NCBI GenBank assembly: GCA_964413425.1
Contig: CAYPST010000005.1
Span: forward strand, 1 to 64,000
Length of the DNA stretch: 64,000 nt
Source of the DNA: DATFLS01 sp964413425
GTDB lineage: Bacteria > Fidelibacterota > JAANXI01
Direction of reading: 5' to 3'
Part shown: in pieces, positions 18,035 through 25,651 of the stretch
Layout of the letters: every line of letters starts with the position of its first letter
Numbering within the stretch: the stretch's first letter is position 1
The notes under the pieces: model-generated
Told to the model about the DNA's origin: nothing
Database searches by the model: none
The model's input: the letters and a program-made list of their open reading frames with translations, nothing else
Program-made: the position numbers and the translations under genes

Positions 18035-18919
18035 TCAGAACGCGGTTGTATCACCTTCCACCGATGCGGTCATCGGAATGACCGTGGTTTTATCCACCAC
18101 TCCATTTTCATTGATGACCAGATCAGTTACGGTATTGGAGGATCCCAGGTCGGGGATGGGTTCCCCGTTCAGCGTCAGCTTCGCTCCGGCTGAATTGCCA
18201 ATTCGTAATTCGATCCGGTTTGTCGCCCGGAAGGTCTTCGAATCCTGGGGAAGAAAGAGATATTCTTCACTGGGCGCGTTGTCTCGTCTTACGCGCAGCC
18301 AGGTTCGGGCCACGGCATGTACCTGCAACACAATATCTTCGCTCACATTCACTGAAGGAACGGACTGCTGGGTTCTGTCAACAACCTCACCGCCCTCGAA
18401 CTGGGCATCGGAGACCACATCTTCGGAAGAGACCGTGCGGTTTCCCTGCCGGGCAGACTGAAGTTCGGTGCTTTGTGAGCCGGGGCGTCTTTCCGGGCTG
18501 CTGCTGACGTAGGCTTTGATGGCCCAGATGACCGCCACGAAGAGTATTAAAATGATGAGCGTGCGTTTCCAGTTGAACGTACTTTTGGGTTTCAGGTTAA
18601 TCCTGGCGGGGCCGGGACTCTCGCCAAACTCCGGTCTTTCCGGTAGTTCCGGCTGGGCTGTCCTGGTTTTGGGTGTGAATTCGGAGATTTTCCCCTGATA
18701 AATTTCCAGCTTTTCAATGGCTTCATCCGGGTCAATGCCGATTTCTTTGGCATATGCGCGCAGGAACAATCGGATATAGGTGCCGGGGAGCACATCGAAA
18801 TTGCCTTCCTCCAGCGCCTGGAGGAACCGGACGTTAATTTTTGTGACATCGGAAATATCTTCCAGGGTGATATCTTGTTCTTCCCGATAATCTTTGAATT
18901 CCTGGAAAAAATTTTTCAT
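18035..18919 (-). CDS. RodZ-like helix-turn-helix membrane protein
   Basis: A 294-residue protein from the ATG at 18919, which has AGAGGG about 6 bases upstream; a longer frame to 19012 would run into maf. Residues 1-75 form a Cro/CI-type HTH (YREEQDITLEDISDVTKIN, FLQALEEGNF, YIRLFLRAYA), followed by a proline-rich linker, one membrane segment (about 122-141) and a periplasmic domain resembling DUF4115 (about 200-285). This is the RodZ architecture: a membrane protein that couples MreB to the elongation machinery. It lies upstream of the dcw cluster on the same strand. The assignment rests on architecture; a different HTH-anchored protein cannot be excluded. Confidence 0.82.
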   Translation of the reverse strand: MKNFFQEFKDYREEQDITLEDISDVTKINVRFLQALEEGNFDVLPGTYIRLFLRAYAKEIGIDPDEAIEKLEIYQGKISEFTPKTRTAQPELPERPEFGESPGPARINLKPKSTFNWKRTLIILILFVAVIWAIKAYVSSSPERRPGSQSTELQSARQGNRTVSSEDVVSDAQFEGGEVVDRTQQSVPSVNVSEDIVLQVHAVARTWLRVRRDNAPSEEYLFLPQDSKTFRATNRIELRIGNSAGAKLTLNGEPIPDLGSSNTVTDLVINENGVVDKTTVIPMTASVEGDTTAF

Positions 18920-19004
18920 GGAGCCCTCTTGACTGCACTCGAACGCCGTATCCGCAAAATGTAATGAAATAAAACCCCGGATCAACCAAAAAGATTCTCC
19001 CGGA

Positions 19005-19598
19005 TCACTCAATCATCTGCCGCTCGAGAAGTTGCTCGTAGAACGCGGTGAGCGGAAATCCGACCACAGTATTATAATCGCCGTGAATGGAATGGACTAA
19101 GACAGCTCCTTTCCCCTGGATTCCATAGGCGCCTGCTTTATCCCGGGGTTCGCCGGTTTGAATATACCGGTCAATCTCCTGGTCGGTTAAGGTTCGAAAT
19201 TGCACTATGGTTTTCCCGGTGAAGGTATTCACGGATTGCTCAGGCCAAAACAACAAGGCGACTCCGGTGATGACCTGATGTGATTCACCGCTGAGCGCAC
19301 GGAGCATGTTCTGCGCATCCCGGTCATCCGCTGGTTTGCCGAGCATCCTGTCATGCAGGACCACCACCGTGTCAGCACCGATAATCAGCGCACGAGAATA
19401 GTGTTGCGCTACTGCCTGCGCCTTTTGGGTCGCCATCTCGGTGGCTGCGACTCCGGGGGGCCGGGAGATCCGGTGTGGTCTCGGCTCATCAAAGCGGGCA
19501 GGATGCACCTGGAATGGCACTCCCAGCTGGCGCAGGAGTGAAGCCCTCCGCGGAGAAGCCGATGCCAGGATGACCGGCCGGTCGATCTCGGGGAGCAT
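19005..19598 (-). CDS. maf: Maf-like nucleotide pyrophosphatase
   Basis: A 197-residue protein of the Maf family, which hydrolyses dTTP/UTP or modified nucleotides to monophosphates. The N-terminal ILASASPRRASLLRQLG (residues 10-26) is the family signature. The catalytic segment IIGADTVVVLHDRMLGKP is near residue 72 and the AYGIQGKGAVLV segment near residue 157. It is followed by the RodZ-like gene on the same strand and reads divergently from ffh across a 704-bp spacer. Confidence 0.94.
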   Translation of the reverse strand: MLPEIDRPVILASASPRRASLLRQLGVPFQVHPARFDEPRPHRISRPPGVAATEMATQKAQAVAQHYSRALIIGADTVVVLHDRMLGKPADDRDAQNMLRALSGESHQVITGVALLFWPEQSVNTFTGKTIVQFRTLTDQEIDRYIQTGEPRDKAGAYGIQGKGAVLVHSIHGDYNTVVGFPLTAFYEQLLERQMIE

Positions 19599-19804
19599 AC
19601 GTATTCTTTCTAGGGCATCAAAAAAAATTTACACCTGTTCGGGAGTGTGAAGGGGCCGCCATTGCGAATCCGGCGCCTGCCCGGCATTTCCTCAAATCCC
19701 GGGCTCAGTAAAATCACACCCAGAGCCCAATCGTTGCAACGACTTTGGCTGAACAGGCTGAATCGACATGAAAAGTAATAGCTTATCGGGACAGAGGAAA
19801 CAAG

Positions 19805-19834
19805 GAATTAGAGAGAATCAGAGAAAATTAGAGA
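19805..19834 (+). repeat. Three tandem 10-bp units
   Basis: GAATTAGAGA, GAATCAGAGA and AAATTAGAGA follow each other without spacing. The function is unknown, and it may be a remnant of slippage. Confidence 0.6.
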
Positions 19835-19896
19835 CGATGCACGATCGATCGCTACCGGGATTAACAGGTAAATTCGCGGAGAGATACCGTATATTC

Positions 19897-20116
19897 GAGA
19901 GTGTTTAAAAAACAGGTCAAAAACAGAAAGTAATTGAACGGGCAACTGTTTATTAAATCTATGTGATGCCTCCAAAGATGTTTTTCGGTTGGACCGTATG
20001 AATCCTTATTATTTCTTTGCGCCCTTTGTCCCGAAGGTCCAGGGGACTCCCCCAACGGGATCCCTTCTGGGACTTCGGAGCATCCCTTCGGGGCGAGGCG
20101 TTTTCTAAACAGACTC
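19897..20116. mobile_element. MITE-like element, copy 1
   Basis: A 220-bp element bounded by GAGAGTGTTTAAAAAAC on the left and the reverse complement of GAGTCTGTTTAGAAAAC on the right (14 of 17 bases match). The sequence ATATTC directly abuts both ends (19891-19896 and 20117-20122), as expected for a target duplication. The right half contains GC-rich self-complementary segments. Its last 37 bases are identical to those of copies 2 and 3. It has no transposase gene, so it would move only with help from elsewhere. Confidence 0.75.
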
Positions 20117-20302
20117 ATATTCGGAGAAACGATTGGCATTTCTTCTGGTATAACGGGCAAATACAAATCCTGGTGACTCTGAGATCATAACCACCGGAGA
20201 TCTCCATGGCAGGAATAAAGCGGGAAATTTAGAACGGAAAAAGAGTTGCGACGTACACATATCGAAATTAAATTCATCTGCTAAAATTAAATCCAGGGAA
20301 TT

Positions 20303-21625
20303 ATGTTTGAACAACTATCGGAAAATTTAGAGAGAGTCCTAAAGAAATTAAAAGGGCGTGGCCGCCTGAATGAAAAAAATGTGGTGGATGGGTTGCGCGA
20401 AGTACGACGAGCTCTTCTTGAGGCGGATGTCAATTATAAGGTGGCGAAAGAGTTTATTGCCTCTGTGAAGGAGAAAGCGGTCGGGCAGGAGGTGCTCAAG
20501 AGTGTCACACCCGGCCAGCAAATTGTCAAAGTACTCCACGATGAGCTGGTAGATTTGCTTGGATCGGAGCGATCGGAAATCCAGCTCACAGGTTCGGCAC
20601 CCCATACCGTGATGGCTGTCGGGTTACAGGGATCGGGCAAGACGACTTTTACGGCAAAACTTGGCCGGTATCTGAAGCAGAAGGGGCATAGCCCGTTACT
20701 GGTTGCCGTGGACGTTTACCGGCCCGCGGCGAGGGAGCAGCTCGAGAAAATGGGGGCACAAGCGGGGCTGCCTGTGTGGACGGACGGGGGAAGCGATGTA
20801 CTCGGAATCTGCCGGAGCGCCAGATCCTCTGCCCGGAAAAACCATCAGGATGTGCTTATTCTTGATACGGCGGGCCGGCTGCATATCGACCGGGAAATGA
20901 TGGAGGAGCTGGCGCAGCTGAAATCTGCCCTGCAGCCGGATGAAATTCTGTTTATTGCAGATGGGATGACCGGCCAGGATGCAGTCAATGCAGCATCGCA
21001 ATTCCAGGAGTCCCTGAATTTCGATGGGGTGGTACTGACCAAGATGGATGGCGATGCGCGTGGGGGAGCGGCATTATCTATCACCTCGGTCACGGCGCGG
21101 CCGATTAAATTTATATCCGTCGGCGAGTCCGTTGATTCTCTGGAACCGTTTCATCCGGAGCGGCTTGCCGGGCGTATTCTCGGGATGGGAGATGTGGTCT
21201 CCCTGGTTGAGAAAGCGCAGCAGACTATTGATGAAGAGTCTGCCGAGCAGCTCAATGCCAAAATTCGGAAGAACGAGTTAACCCTGACGGATTTTCGTGA
21301 ACAATTGGAACAAATCCGCAATATGGGACCGCTGGAACAGATCCTGGATATGATTCCGGGGATGGGGAAATTGAAACAGCAGGGTTTGTCGGTGGATGAA
21401 AAGCAGCTGGATAAAGTGGAAGCGATGATCAACTCGATGACAGAAGAAGAACGGAAGAATCCGCAGATAATCCAGGGCAGTCGTCGCAAACGCATTGCTC
21501 GGGGCAGCGGTACCACCGTACAGGACGTGAATCAGTTATTACGGCAATTTAACCAGATGAAAAAAATGATGCGGCAAATGAGCCGGGGAAAGTTTCAACG
21601 ACAGATTCCCGGATTACCAATGTAA
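20303..21625 (+). CDS. ffh: Signal recognition particle GTPase Ffh
   Basis: A 440-residue SRP54-type protein that binds signal sequences and 4.5S RNA and delivers ribosomes to FtsY at the membrane. The N domain (1-90) carries RREVRRALLEADVNYKVAKEF-like helices. The G domain shows GLQGSGKTTFTAKLG near residue 105, DTAGRLHID near residue 190, and TKMDGDARGGAALS near residue 248. The methionine-rich M domain (from about 325) ends in MKKMMRQMSRGKFQRQIPG. It leads the ffh-rpsP-khpA-rimM-trmD-rplS cluster, a widely conserved order. The SRP RNA gene was not found in the window. Confidence 0.97.
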   Translation: MFEQLSENLERVLKKLKGRGRLNEKNVVDGLREVRRALLEADVNYKVAKEFIASVKEKAVGQEVLKSVTPGQQIVKVLHDELVDLLGSERSEIQLTGSAPHTVMAVGLQGSGKTTFTAKLGRYLKQKGHSPLLVAVDVYRPAAREQLEKMGAQAGLPVWTDGGSDVLGICRSARSSARKNHQDVLILDTAGRLHIDREMMEELAQLKSALQPDEILFIADGMTGQDAVNAASQFQESLNFDGVVLTKMDGDARGGAALSITSVTARPIKFISVGESVDSLEPFHPERLAGRILGMGDVVSLVEKAQQTIDEESAEQLNAKIRKNELTLTDFREQLEQIRNMGPLEQILDMIPGMGKLKQQGLSVDEKQLDKVEAMINSMTEEERKNPQIIQGSRRKRIARGSGTTVQDVNQLLRQFNQMKKMMRQMSRGKFQRQIPGLPM

Positions 21626-21645
21626 AGAACAAAAGGAGGAAATCG

Positions 21646-22359
21646 TTGTCTGTTAAGTTACGTTTGAAGCGCATGGGACGGAAGAAGATACCGGTGTATC
21701 GGGTGATAGCCATTGATTCTCGTCGGCAGCGTGACGGGAAGGAGTTAGAGCGGTTGGGCATCTACAATCCCCTGCCTGAGAATCCGATATTTCAGATTGA
21801 TGAGGATCGGTTGTTCTACTGGCTGGAGCAGGGGGCTCAGCCCAGTGATACCATCCGGAATTTAATGAAAGACCATGGGCTGGCTCTGAAATGGCACTTG
21901 AAATCCCAGGGAAAATCGCAAGAAGAGATAAACCGGGAATATCAGAAGTGGCAGTTACTGCGCGAGTCGAAAATGCCGGCCGTGGCGGACCAGGAGAAAC
22001 GCGAAGAAGAGGAAGCGCCACAGAAGGCTGAGCGAGAAGCAGCAAAGAAAACCCCAGCTGAAGAGGCAGCAGAAGAAGCGGCGGCTGCCGGGGTGGAGGA
22101 AGTAGAGCCTGCAGAAGATGCGACGGAAACGGAGGTTGAAGACACCGCCGAAGCGAGCACAGAGGAAGACAGTCAGGAGAAGAAGGAAGAAGCCGCTGGT
22201 GATGATACCGTCGAAGCAACGGAGGAAACGCCTGAAGAAGCAGCCGAAATGTCAGAGGAAGAAACTGCGGCAGAAGAGACGGATGATGAGTCCGCAGCAG
22301 CAGAAGAAGAAGAGGAAGAAGCCAAGGAAACCGGGAAAGACAAGGAAGACAAGGAATAA
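21646..22359 (+). CDS. rpsP: Ribosomal protein S16 with long acidic tail
   Basis: Residues 1-85 are a normal S16 (LRLKRMGRKKIPVYRV, FYWLEQGAQPSDT), a small-subunit assembly protein. The whole protein is 237 residues, about 150 more than a typical S16. The extension from about residue 110 to 237 is extremely rich in Glu and Ala and strongly acidic, with no predicted fold. The start is TTG at 21646 with AAGGAGG upstream. Shorter tails on S16 are known in Bacteroidota; a tail this long and acidic is unusual for a ribosomal protein. It remains one open frame without signs of frameshift. Confidence 0.95.
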   Translation: MSVKLRLKRMGRKKIPVYRVIAIDSRRQRDGKELERLGIYNPLPENPIFQIDEDRLFYWLEQGAQPSDTIRNLMKDHGLALKWHLKSQGKSQEEINREYQKWQLLRESKMPAVADQEKREEEEAPQKAEREAAKKTPAEEAAEEAAAAGVEEVEPAEDATETEVEDTAEASTEEDSQEKKEEAAGDDTVEATEETPEEAAEMSEEETAAEETDDESAAAEEEEEEAKETGKDKEDKE

Positions 22360-22638
22360 AAAAGGAGGACCATTCGCAACCGGGATATCCATCACACTGC
22401 TCGAGCGCCGTGATGTTTCTATGTGCATTCCCTGAAAGTAATAATGCCAAATATCATCTGATGTAATCGCCCGTGATGATAGAGGAGAGGGCAACTCCGG
22501 GATTGATCATCGTGGAAAAAACCTGTAACTATGGTACAAGACTGTTCTGTAATATCCGAACTATGCCCCGAAGGCACCCCGTCGGGGTAACGTGAGACTG
22601 CCTGAGGCGAAGCAAGCCAACAAAACGGAGGCGAGAGG
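22360..22638. other. Spacer between rpsP and khpA
   Basis: A 279-bp non-coding stretch inside the operon. An excellent Shine-Dalgarno sequence, AAAGGAGG at 22361-22368, directly follows the rpsP stop but no ATG, GTG or TTG follows at a usable distance. A short GC-rich segment at about 22563-22590 resembles the inner right part of the MITE-like elements. Confidence 0.5.
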
Positions 22639-22872
22639 ATGAAAGAGTTCGTCGAGTACATTGCAAAGCACCTTGTGGATAATCCTGATGAGGTCCGGGT
22701 GACACAGATCGACAGTGAGAGAACAACTATCTATGAGTTATCTGTTGCTGACGGCGATCTCGGGAAAATCATCGGTAGAAATGGACGAACGGCCAAGGCG
22801 ATTCGCACACTCTTAACAGCCACTTCTGCGAAAACCGGGGGAAAGCGGGCAATCCTCGAAATCATCGAGTGA
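22639..22872 (+). CDS. khpA: KH-domain RNA-binding protein KhpA
   Basis: A 77-residue protein made of a single type II KH domain. The RNA-binding loop GKIIGRNGRTAKAIRTLL (residues 47-64) carries the GxxG motif. KhpA works with KhpB (Jag/EloR) in binding RNAs and in cell division and elongation control in Gram-positive bacteria. Its place between rpsP and rimM is the usual one (ylqC position). A KhpB gene is not in the window. AACGGAGG is about 11 bases before the ATG. Confidence 0.95.
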   Translation: MKEFVEYIAKHLVDNPDEVRVTQIDSERTTIYELSVADGDLGKIIGRNGRTAKAIRTLLTATSAKTGGKRAILEIIE

Positions 22873-22971
22873 TCGTGTCCATCTAATTTACAGGTTGCTG
22901 AGTCTTTTATTCGTAACGGCAGTCCTCTCCCGAAGGGACGCCATTGGCGCTATCCCGGAGAAGTACGTTTT

Positions 22972-23520
22972 ATGCCAGTGAAAAGACTTCATATCACATC
23001 CCTGTTGGTCTGTATTGGCAAAATTCTGCGAACGCAGGGGGTGGAAGGGGAATTGAAGGTCCTTAATTATTCGGATGTGGCTGATCGATACCACTTATTG
23101 AAAAGAATATATCTGGGGCCTGCCGGTGAACTGGCAGTTCCTTACTCCGTTGCAGAGGTGAGAGAACAAGGCAAGTATGTGTATATCACATTAGCAGAAC
23201 ACGATTCCGTGGCGGACATTAAGCATTTGCAGGGCCAGTATTGTTTTATCCCGGAAGAAGAACTGGCCCCCTTATCGGATGGGCATTTTTATGTCAAGAA
23301 TCTCCTTGGATTACAGACATATACTGTCACAGGAGAGGAAGTCGGCCGGGTTATTGACATCCTGCAAAACCCAGCCAATGATATCCTGGTAGTCGAGCGT
23401 GAACAGGGGCTGGCCTATATCCCGATGGTCGAGGAATTCATTGAAGAAATCAATGTAGAACAAAATTGTATTCGAATTAAACCTATTGAGGGATTATTAG
23501 ATACATCCAATGCTTATTGA
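22972..23520 (+). CDS. rimM: 16S rRNA processing protein RimM
   Basis: A 182-residue 30S maturation factor that binds S19 and the head of the small subunit. The N-terminal barrel begins with IGKILRTQGVEGELKV (residues 15-30) and the PRC-barrel half contains HFYVKNLLGLQTYT and the ILQNPANDILVV segment. The first ten residues exceed the usual start, so a slightly later start is possible. Its last 11 bases overlap trmD, the usual coupling. Confidence 0.95.
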   Translation: MPVKRLHITSLLVCIGKILRTQGVEGELKVLNYSDVADRYHLLKRIYLGPAGELAVPYSVAEVREQGKYVYITLAEHDSVADIKHLQGQYCFIPEEELAPLSDGHFYVKNLLGLQTYTVTGEEVGRVIDILQNPANDILVVEREQGLAYIPMVEEFIEEINVEQNCIRIKPIEGLLDTSNAY

Positions 23521-24205
23521 TATCATTACGGCGTTTCCTCCTATAGTGGAGGAACCGCTGCACACCAGTATCCCGGAGCGGGCAGTGAAAAAGAGTGTCG
23601 CGGAATACCGGGTCCATGATCTCCGGGATTTCACCACCGACAAGCACCGGCAGATTGATGATGCGCCCTACGGAGGCGGGCCGGGGATGATTTTAAAGCC
23701 CGAACCGATTTTCCGGGCGGTGGAATACTGCCGGCAGGAGTGTGTCCGGCACGGTGGCTGTGAAACGATTTTCCCGACTGCCCAGGGAATCCCCTATACC
23801 CAACAGCAGGCCAGGGAGCTGGTTGCCCGTGATCATCTTATCTTTATCTGCGGGCATTACAAGGGGGTTGACGAACGTGTGCGCGAGCAGCTGGTGACCT
23901 TAGAAATCTCTCTGGGAGACTTTGTGTTATCGGGCGGAGAAATTCCGGCCCTGGCTATCGTTGACAGTGTCGTCCGGCTGCTGCCGGGGGTGCTGCAGGA
24001 TCCGGAGTCTGCAGCAACTGATTCGTTTAGTGGGGAACTGCTGGACGGGCCACATTATACCCGGCCGGAGGAGTTCCGGGGTCTTCGGGTTCCGGAGGTG
24101 CTGCTCTCCGGCCATCATGCCAATATTGCGGCCTGGCGACAGGAACAACGGCTACAGCGGACCAGGTCCCGCCGGAATGATTTATTGATTGATAAAGGAG
24201 ATTAG
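23510..24205 (+). CDS. trmD: tRNA (guanine-N1)-methyltransferase TrmD
   Basis: A 231-residue SPOUT methyltransferase that makes m1G37 next to the anticodon and prevents frameshifting. The trefoil-knot SAM site is visible as FICGHYKGVDERV (about residue 112) and SLGDFVLSGGE (about residue 134). DDAPYGGGPGMILKPEP (about residue 50) is the family signature. Length is typical. It overlaps rimM by 11 bp and is followed by the tRNA-Asn gene. Confidence 0.97.
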   Translation: MLIDIITAFPPIVEEPLHTSIPERAVKKSVAEYRVHDLRDFTTDKHRQIDDAPYGGGPGMILKPEPIFRAVEYCRQECVRHGGCETIFPTAQGIPYTQQQARELVARDHLIFICGHYKGVDERVREQLVTLEISLGDFVLSGGEIPALAIVDSVVRLLPGVLQDPESAATDSFSGELLDGPHYTRPEEFRGLRVPEVLLSGHHANIAAWRQEQRLQRTRSRRNDLLIDKGD

Positions 24206-24217
24206 AATCTATTATAT
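24189..24217 (+). promoter_or_regulatory. Putative promoter of tRNA-Asn
   Basis: TTGATA (24189-24194) and TTATAT (24212-24217) are spaced by 17 bases. Transcription would start about 12 bases before the tRNA. The first hexamer lies inside the end of trmD. The match is moderate. Confidence 0.45.
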
Positions 24218-24235
24218 TATTAAGCTATAAAATAT

Positions 24236-24308
24236 TGGGCCGTAGCATAATAGGCAATGCACCTGGCTGTTAACCAGGCTATTGCAGGTTCGAGTCCTGC
24301 CGGCCCAG
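24236..24308 (+). tRNA. tRNA-Asn (anticodon GTT)
   Basis: A 73-base cloverleaf. The acceptor stem is TGGGCCG/CGGCCCA with seven full pairs and a G discriminator. The D stem is GCAT/ATGC, the anticodon stem CCTGG/CCAGG encloses loop CTGTTAA with anticodon GTT, and the T arm is GCAGG-TTCGAGT-CCTGC. CCA is not encoded. It sits between trmD and rplS. Confidence 0.97.
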
Positions 24309-24396
24309 CGAACGAGGAAATCAGTACGGTTGTTTTTCTATGGCGAATGAGCGCTGACAAGAGTAAGACAACCGCGAACAGTGAACAGGGGGAATT

Positions 24397-24735
24397 ATGA
24401 ATTTACTAGATACAGTCGAATCGACACAGATTCGGGATGATATTCCGGAGTTCAGGCCGGGGGATACTGTTGCGGTTGATGTGAAAGTGCGGGAGGGCGA
24501 AAAGGAACGTCTGCAGCGCTTTGAAGGCGTTGTGATTGCCCGGAAAGGTTCAGGAGTCAACGAAACATTTACCGTGCGCAAGATTTCCTATGGGATCGGG
24601 GTCGAACGGATCTTTCCGGTGCACTCGCCGAATATCGCATCTATACAGCGACTGAAGGAAGGCAAAGTCCGGCGGGCGAAGCTCTATTACCTGCGCCGGG
24701 TCAAAGGAAAAGCGGCGCGGATCAAAACGCAATAA
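24397..24735 (+). CDS. rplS: Ribosomal protein L19
   Basis: A 112-residue large-subunit protein located at the 30S-50S interface. Typical L19 segments are present: FRPGDTVAVDVKVREGEKERLQ-type barrel (residues 16-38), FEGVVIARKG, FTVRKISYGIGVERIFPVHSP and the basic C-terminus RAKLYYLRRVKGKAARI. A GGGGGAATT ribosome binding site precedes the ATG. An intrinsic terminator at 24770 ends the operon. Confidence 0.98.
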   Translation: MNLLDTVESTQIRDDIPEFRPGDTVAVDVKVREGEKERLQRFEGVVIARKGSGVNETFTVRKISYGIGVERIFPVHSPNIASIQRLKEGKVRRAKLYYLRRVKGKAARIKTQ

Positions 24736-24769
24736 GCATTTTCTGACATCGATGGCCAGGACAGCAGGT

Positions 24770-24804
24770 AAGCCATGCCGTTTTATGACCGGGGTGGCTT
24801 TTTT
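24770..24804 (+). terminator. Intrinsic terminator downstream of rplS
   Basis: AAGCCATGCC pairs with GGGGTGGCTT (9 of 10 positions, including one G-U pair) around an 11-base loop and is followed by TTTT. It covers the longest possible start of the next gene, which supports the later start chosen there. Confidence 0.75.
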
Positions 24805-24825
24805 ACTTGGGGAGAGGGGGTGCGG

Positions 24826-25584
24826 ATGAACGTGCTCCAGTTCGGATTGGTCACCCTGGTCGGAATCGCAGCCGGAATCCTCAATACACTGGCAGGCGGT
24901 GGTTCCCTTCTGACGCTGCCACTGTTAATATTTCTGGGATTGCCTGCATCAACGGCCAATGGGACCAATCGCATTGCCGTATTTGTGCAGAATGTCACCG
25001 CAGCCGCCGGCTTTCGCCGAAAGGGTTTCCAGAGTATTCGGTACGGACTCTTTCTGGCGGTGCCGGCAGTCATCGGAGCGGTTCTGGGTGCAACTGTGGC
25101 TATCGATATCTCTGATCGATTGTTTGAACAAATCCTCGGTGTTCTGATGCTGGTGATTCTGGGGCTTATTCTATGGAATCCGGTCCGGAAGCTGGAGCGC
25201 ACAGAAGAGTTGCTCAGTCCCGCCAGACGCTGGATGGCTGCGTTTTTTTTCCTGTTTGTAGGATTTTACGGCGGGTTTATTCAGGCAGGGGTCGGCTTTT
25301 TGGTGATTGCCACGCTTACGCTGGTCAATGGTCTGGATTTAGTGAACACCAATAGTTATAAAGTTGTGATTAACTCTGTATTTACGGCAATTGCCTTGTT
25401 GGTGTTCGCCTTGCACGGCGAGGTGAACTGGCTGGTCGGACTCCTTCTCGCGGTGGGTATGGGCATTGGCGGATGGCTCGGCAGCCACCTGGCCGTTGAG
25501 AAGGGCGAGCCGCTCATCCGGGTAGTCCTGGCAGTTGCAGTCGTAGCCATGTCAATACGTTTGCTAACCGACATATCCTGGTAG
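24826..25584 (+). CDS. TauE/SafE family membrane permease
   Basis: A 252-residue polytopic membrane protein from the ATG at 24826, which is preceded by GGAGAGGGGG. Seven to eight hydrophobic segments are visible. The N-terminal GIAAGILNTLAGGGSLLTLP and the second half-repeat GFYGGFIQAGVGFLVIATL match the TauE/SafE (DUF81) duplicated signature. Members export or import sulfonates, sulfite and other organic anions; the substrate here cannot be told from sequence. The position between the rplS terminator and selA gives no clear functional link. Confidence 0.9.
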   Translation: MNVLQFGLVTLVGIAAGILNTLAGGGSLLTLPLLIFLGLPASTANGTNRIAVFVQNVTAAAGFRRKGFQSIRYGLFLAVPAVIGAVLGATVAIDISDRLFEQILGVLMLVILGLILWNPVRKLERTEELLSPARRWMAAFFFLFVGFYGGFIQAGVGFLVIATLTLVNGLDLVNTNSYKVVINSVFTAIALLVFALHGEVNWLVGLLLAVGMGIGGWLGSHLAVEKGEPLIRVVLAVAVVAMSIRLLTDISW

Positions 25585-25651
25585 AACGTACCTCTTGCAT
25601 GCCTCCTGGTGGTCGGATAACTTTCAGAAAACGTAAGTCCGTGAGAAGAAC

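Larger units (their letters stand above)
19599..20302. other. 704-bp spacer between maf and ffh
   Basis: This divergent spacer contains three 10-bp tandem units at 19805-19834 and a MITE-like element at 19897-20116. The open frames within it are products of the element and are not credible genes. The promoters of maf and ffh should lie here, but I could not pick either with confidence. Confidence 0.6.

Noticed and set aside
18920..19012. Upstream extension of the RodZ-like protein
   Set aside because: The extra 31 residues have no similarity and the ATG at 18919 has a good ribosome binding site and begins the HTH domain.
19861..20166. Open frame of 101 codons on the minus strand between maf and ffh
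   Set aside because: It lies inside MITE copy 1, and parts of its translation recur in the frame at 42299 because the repeats are similar. It has no ribosome binding site or known motif.
21653..22450. Leucine-rich open frame antisense to rpsP
   Set aside because: It is the mirror of the Glu-rich S16 tail (GAA/GAG codons read backwards as Leu and Ser) and has no independent support.
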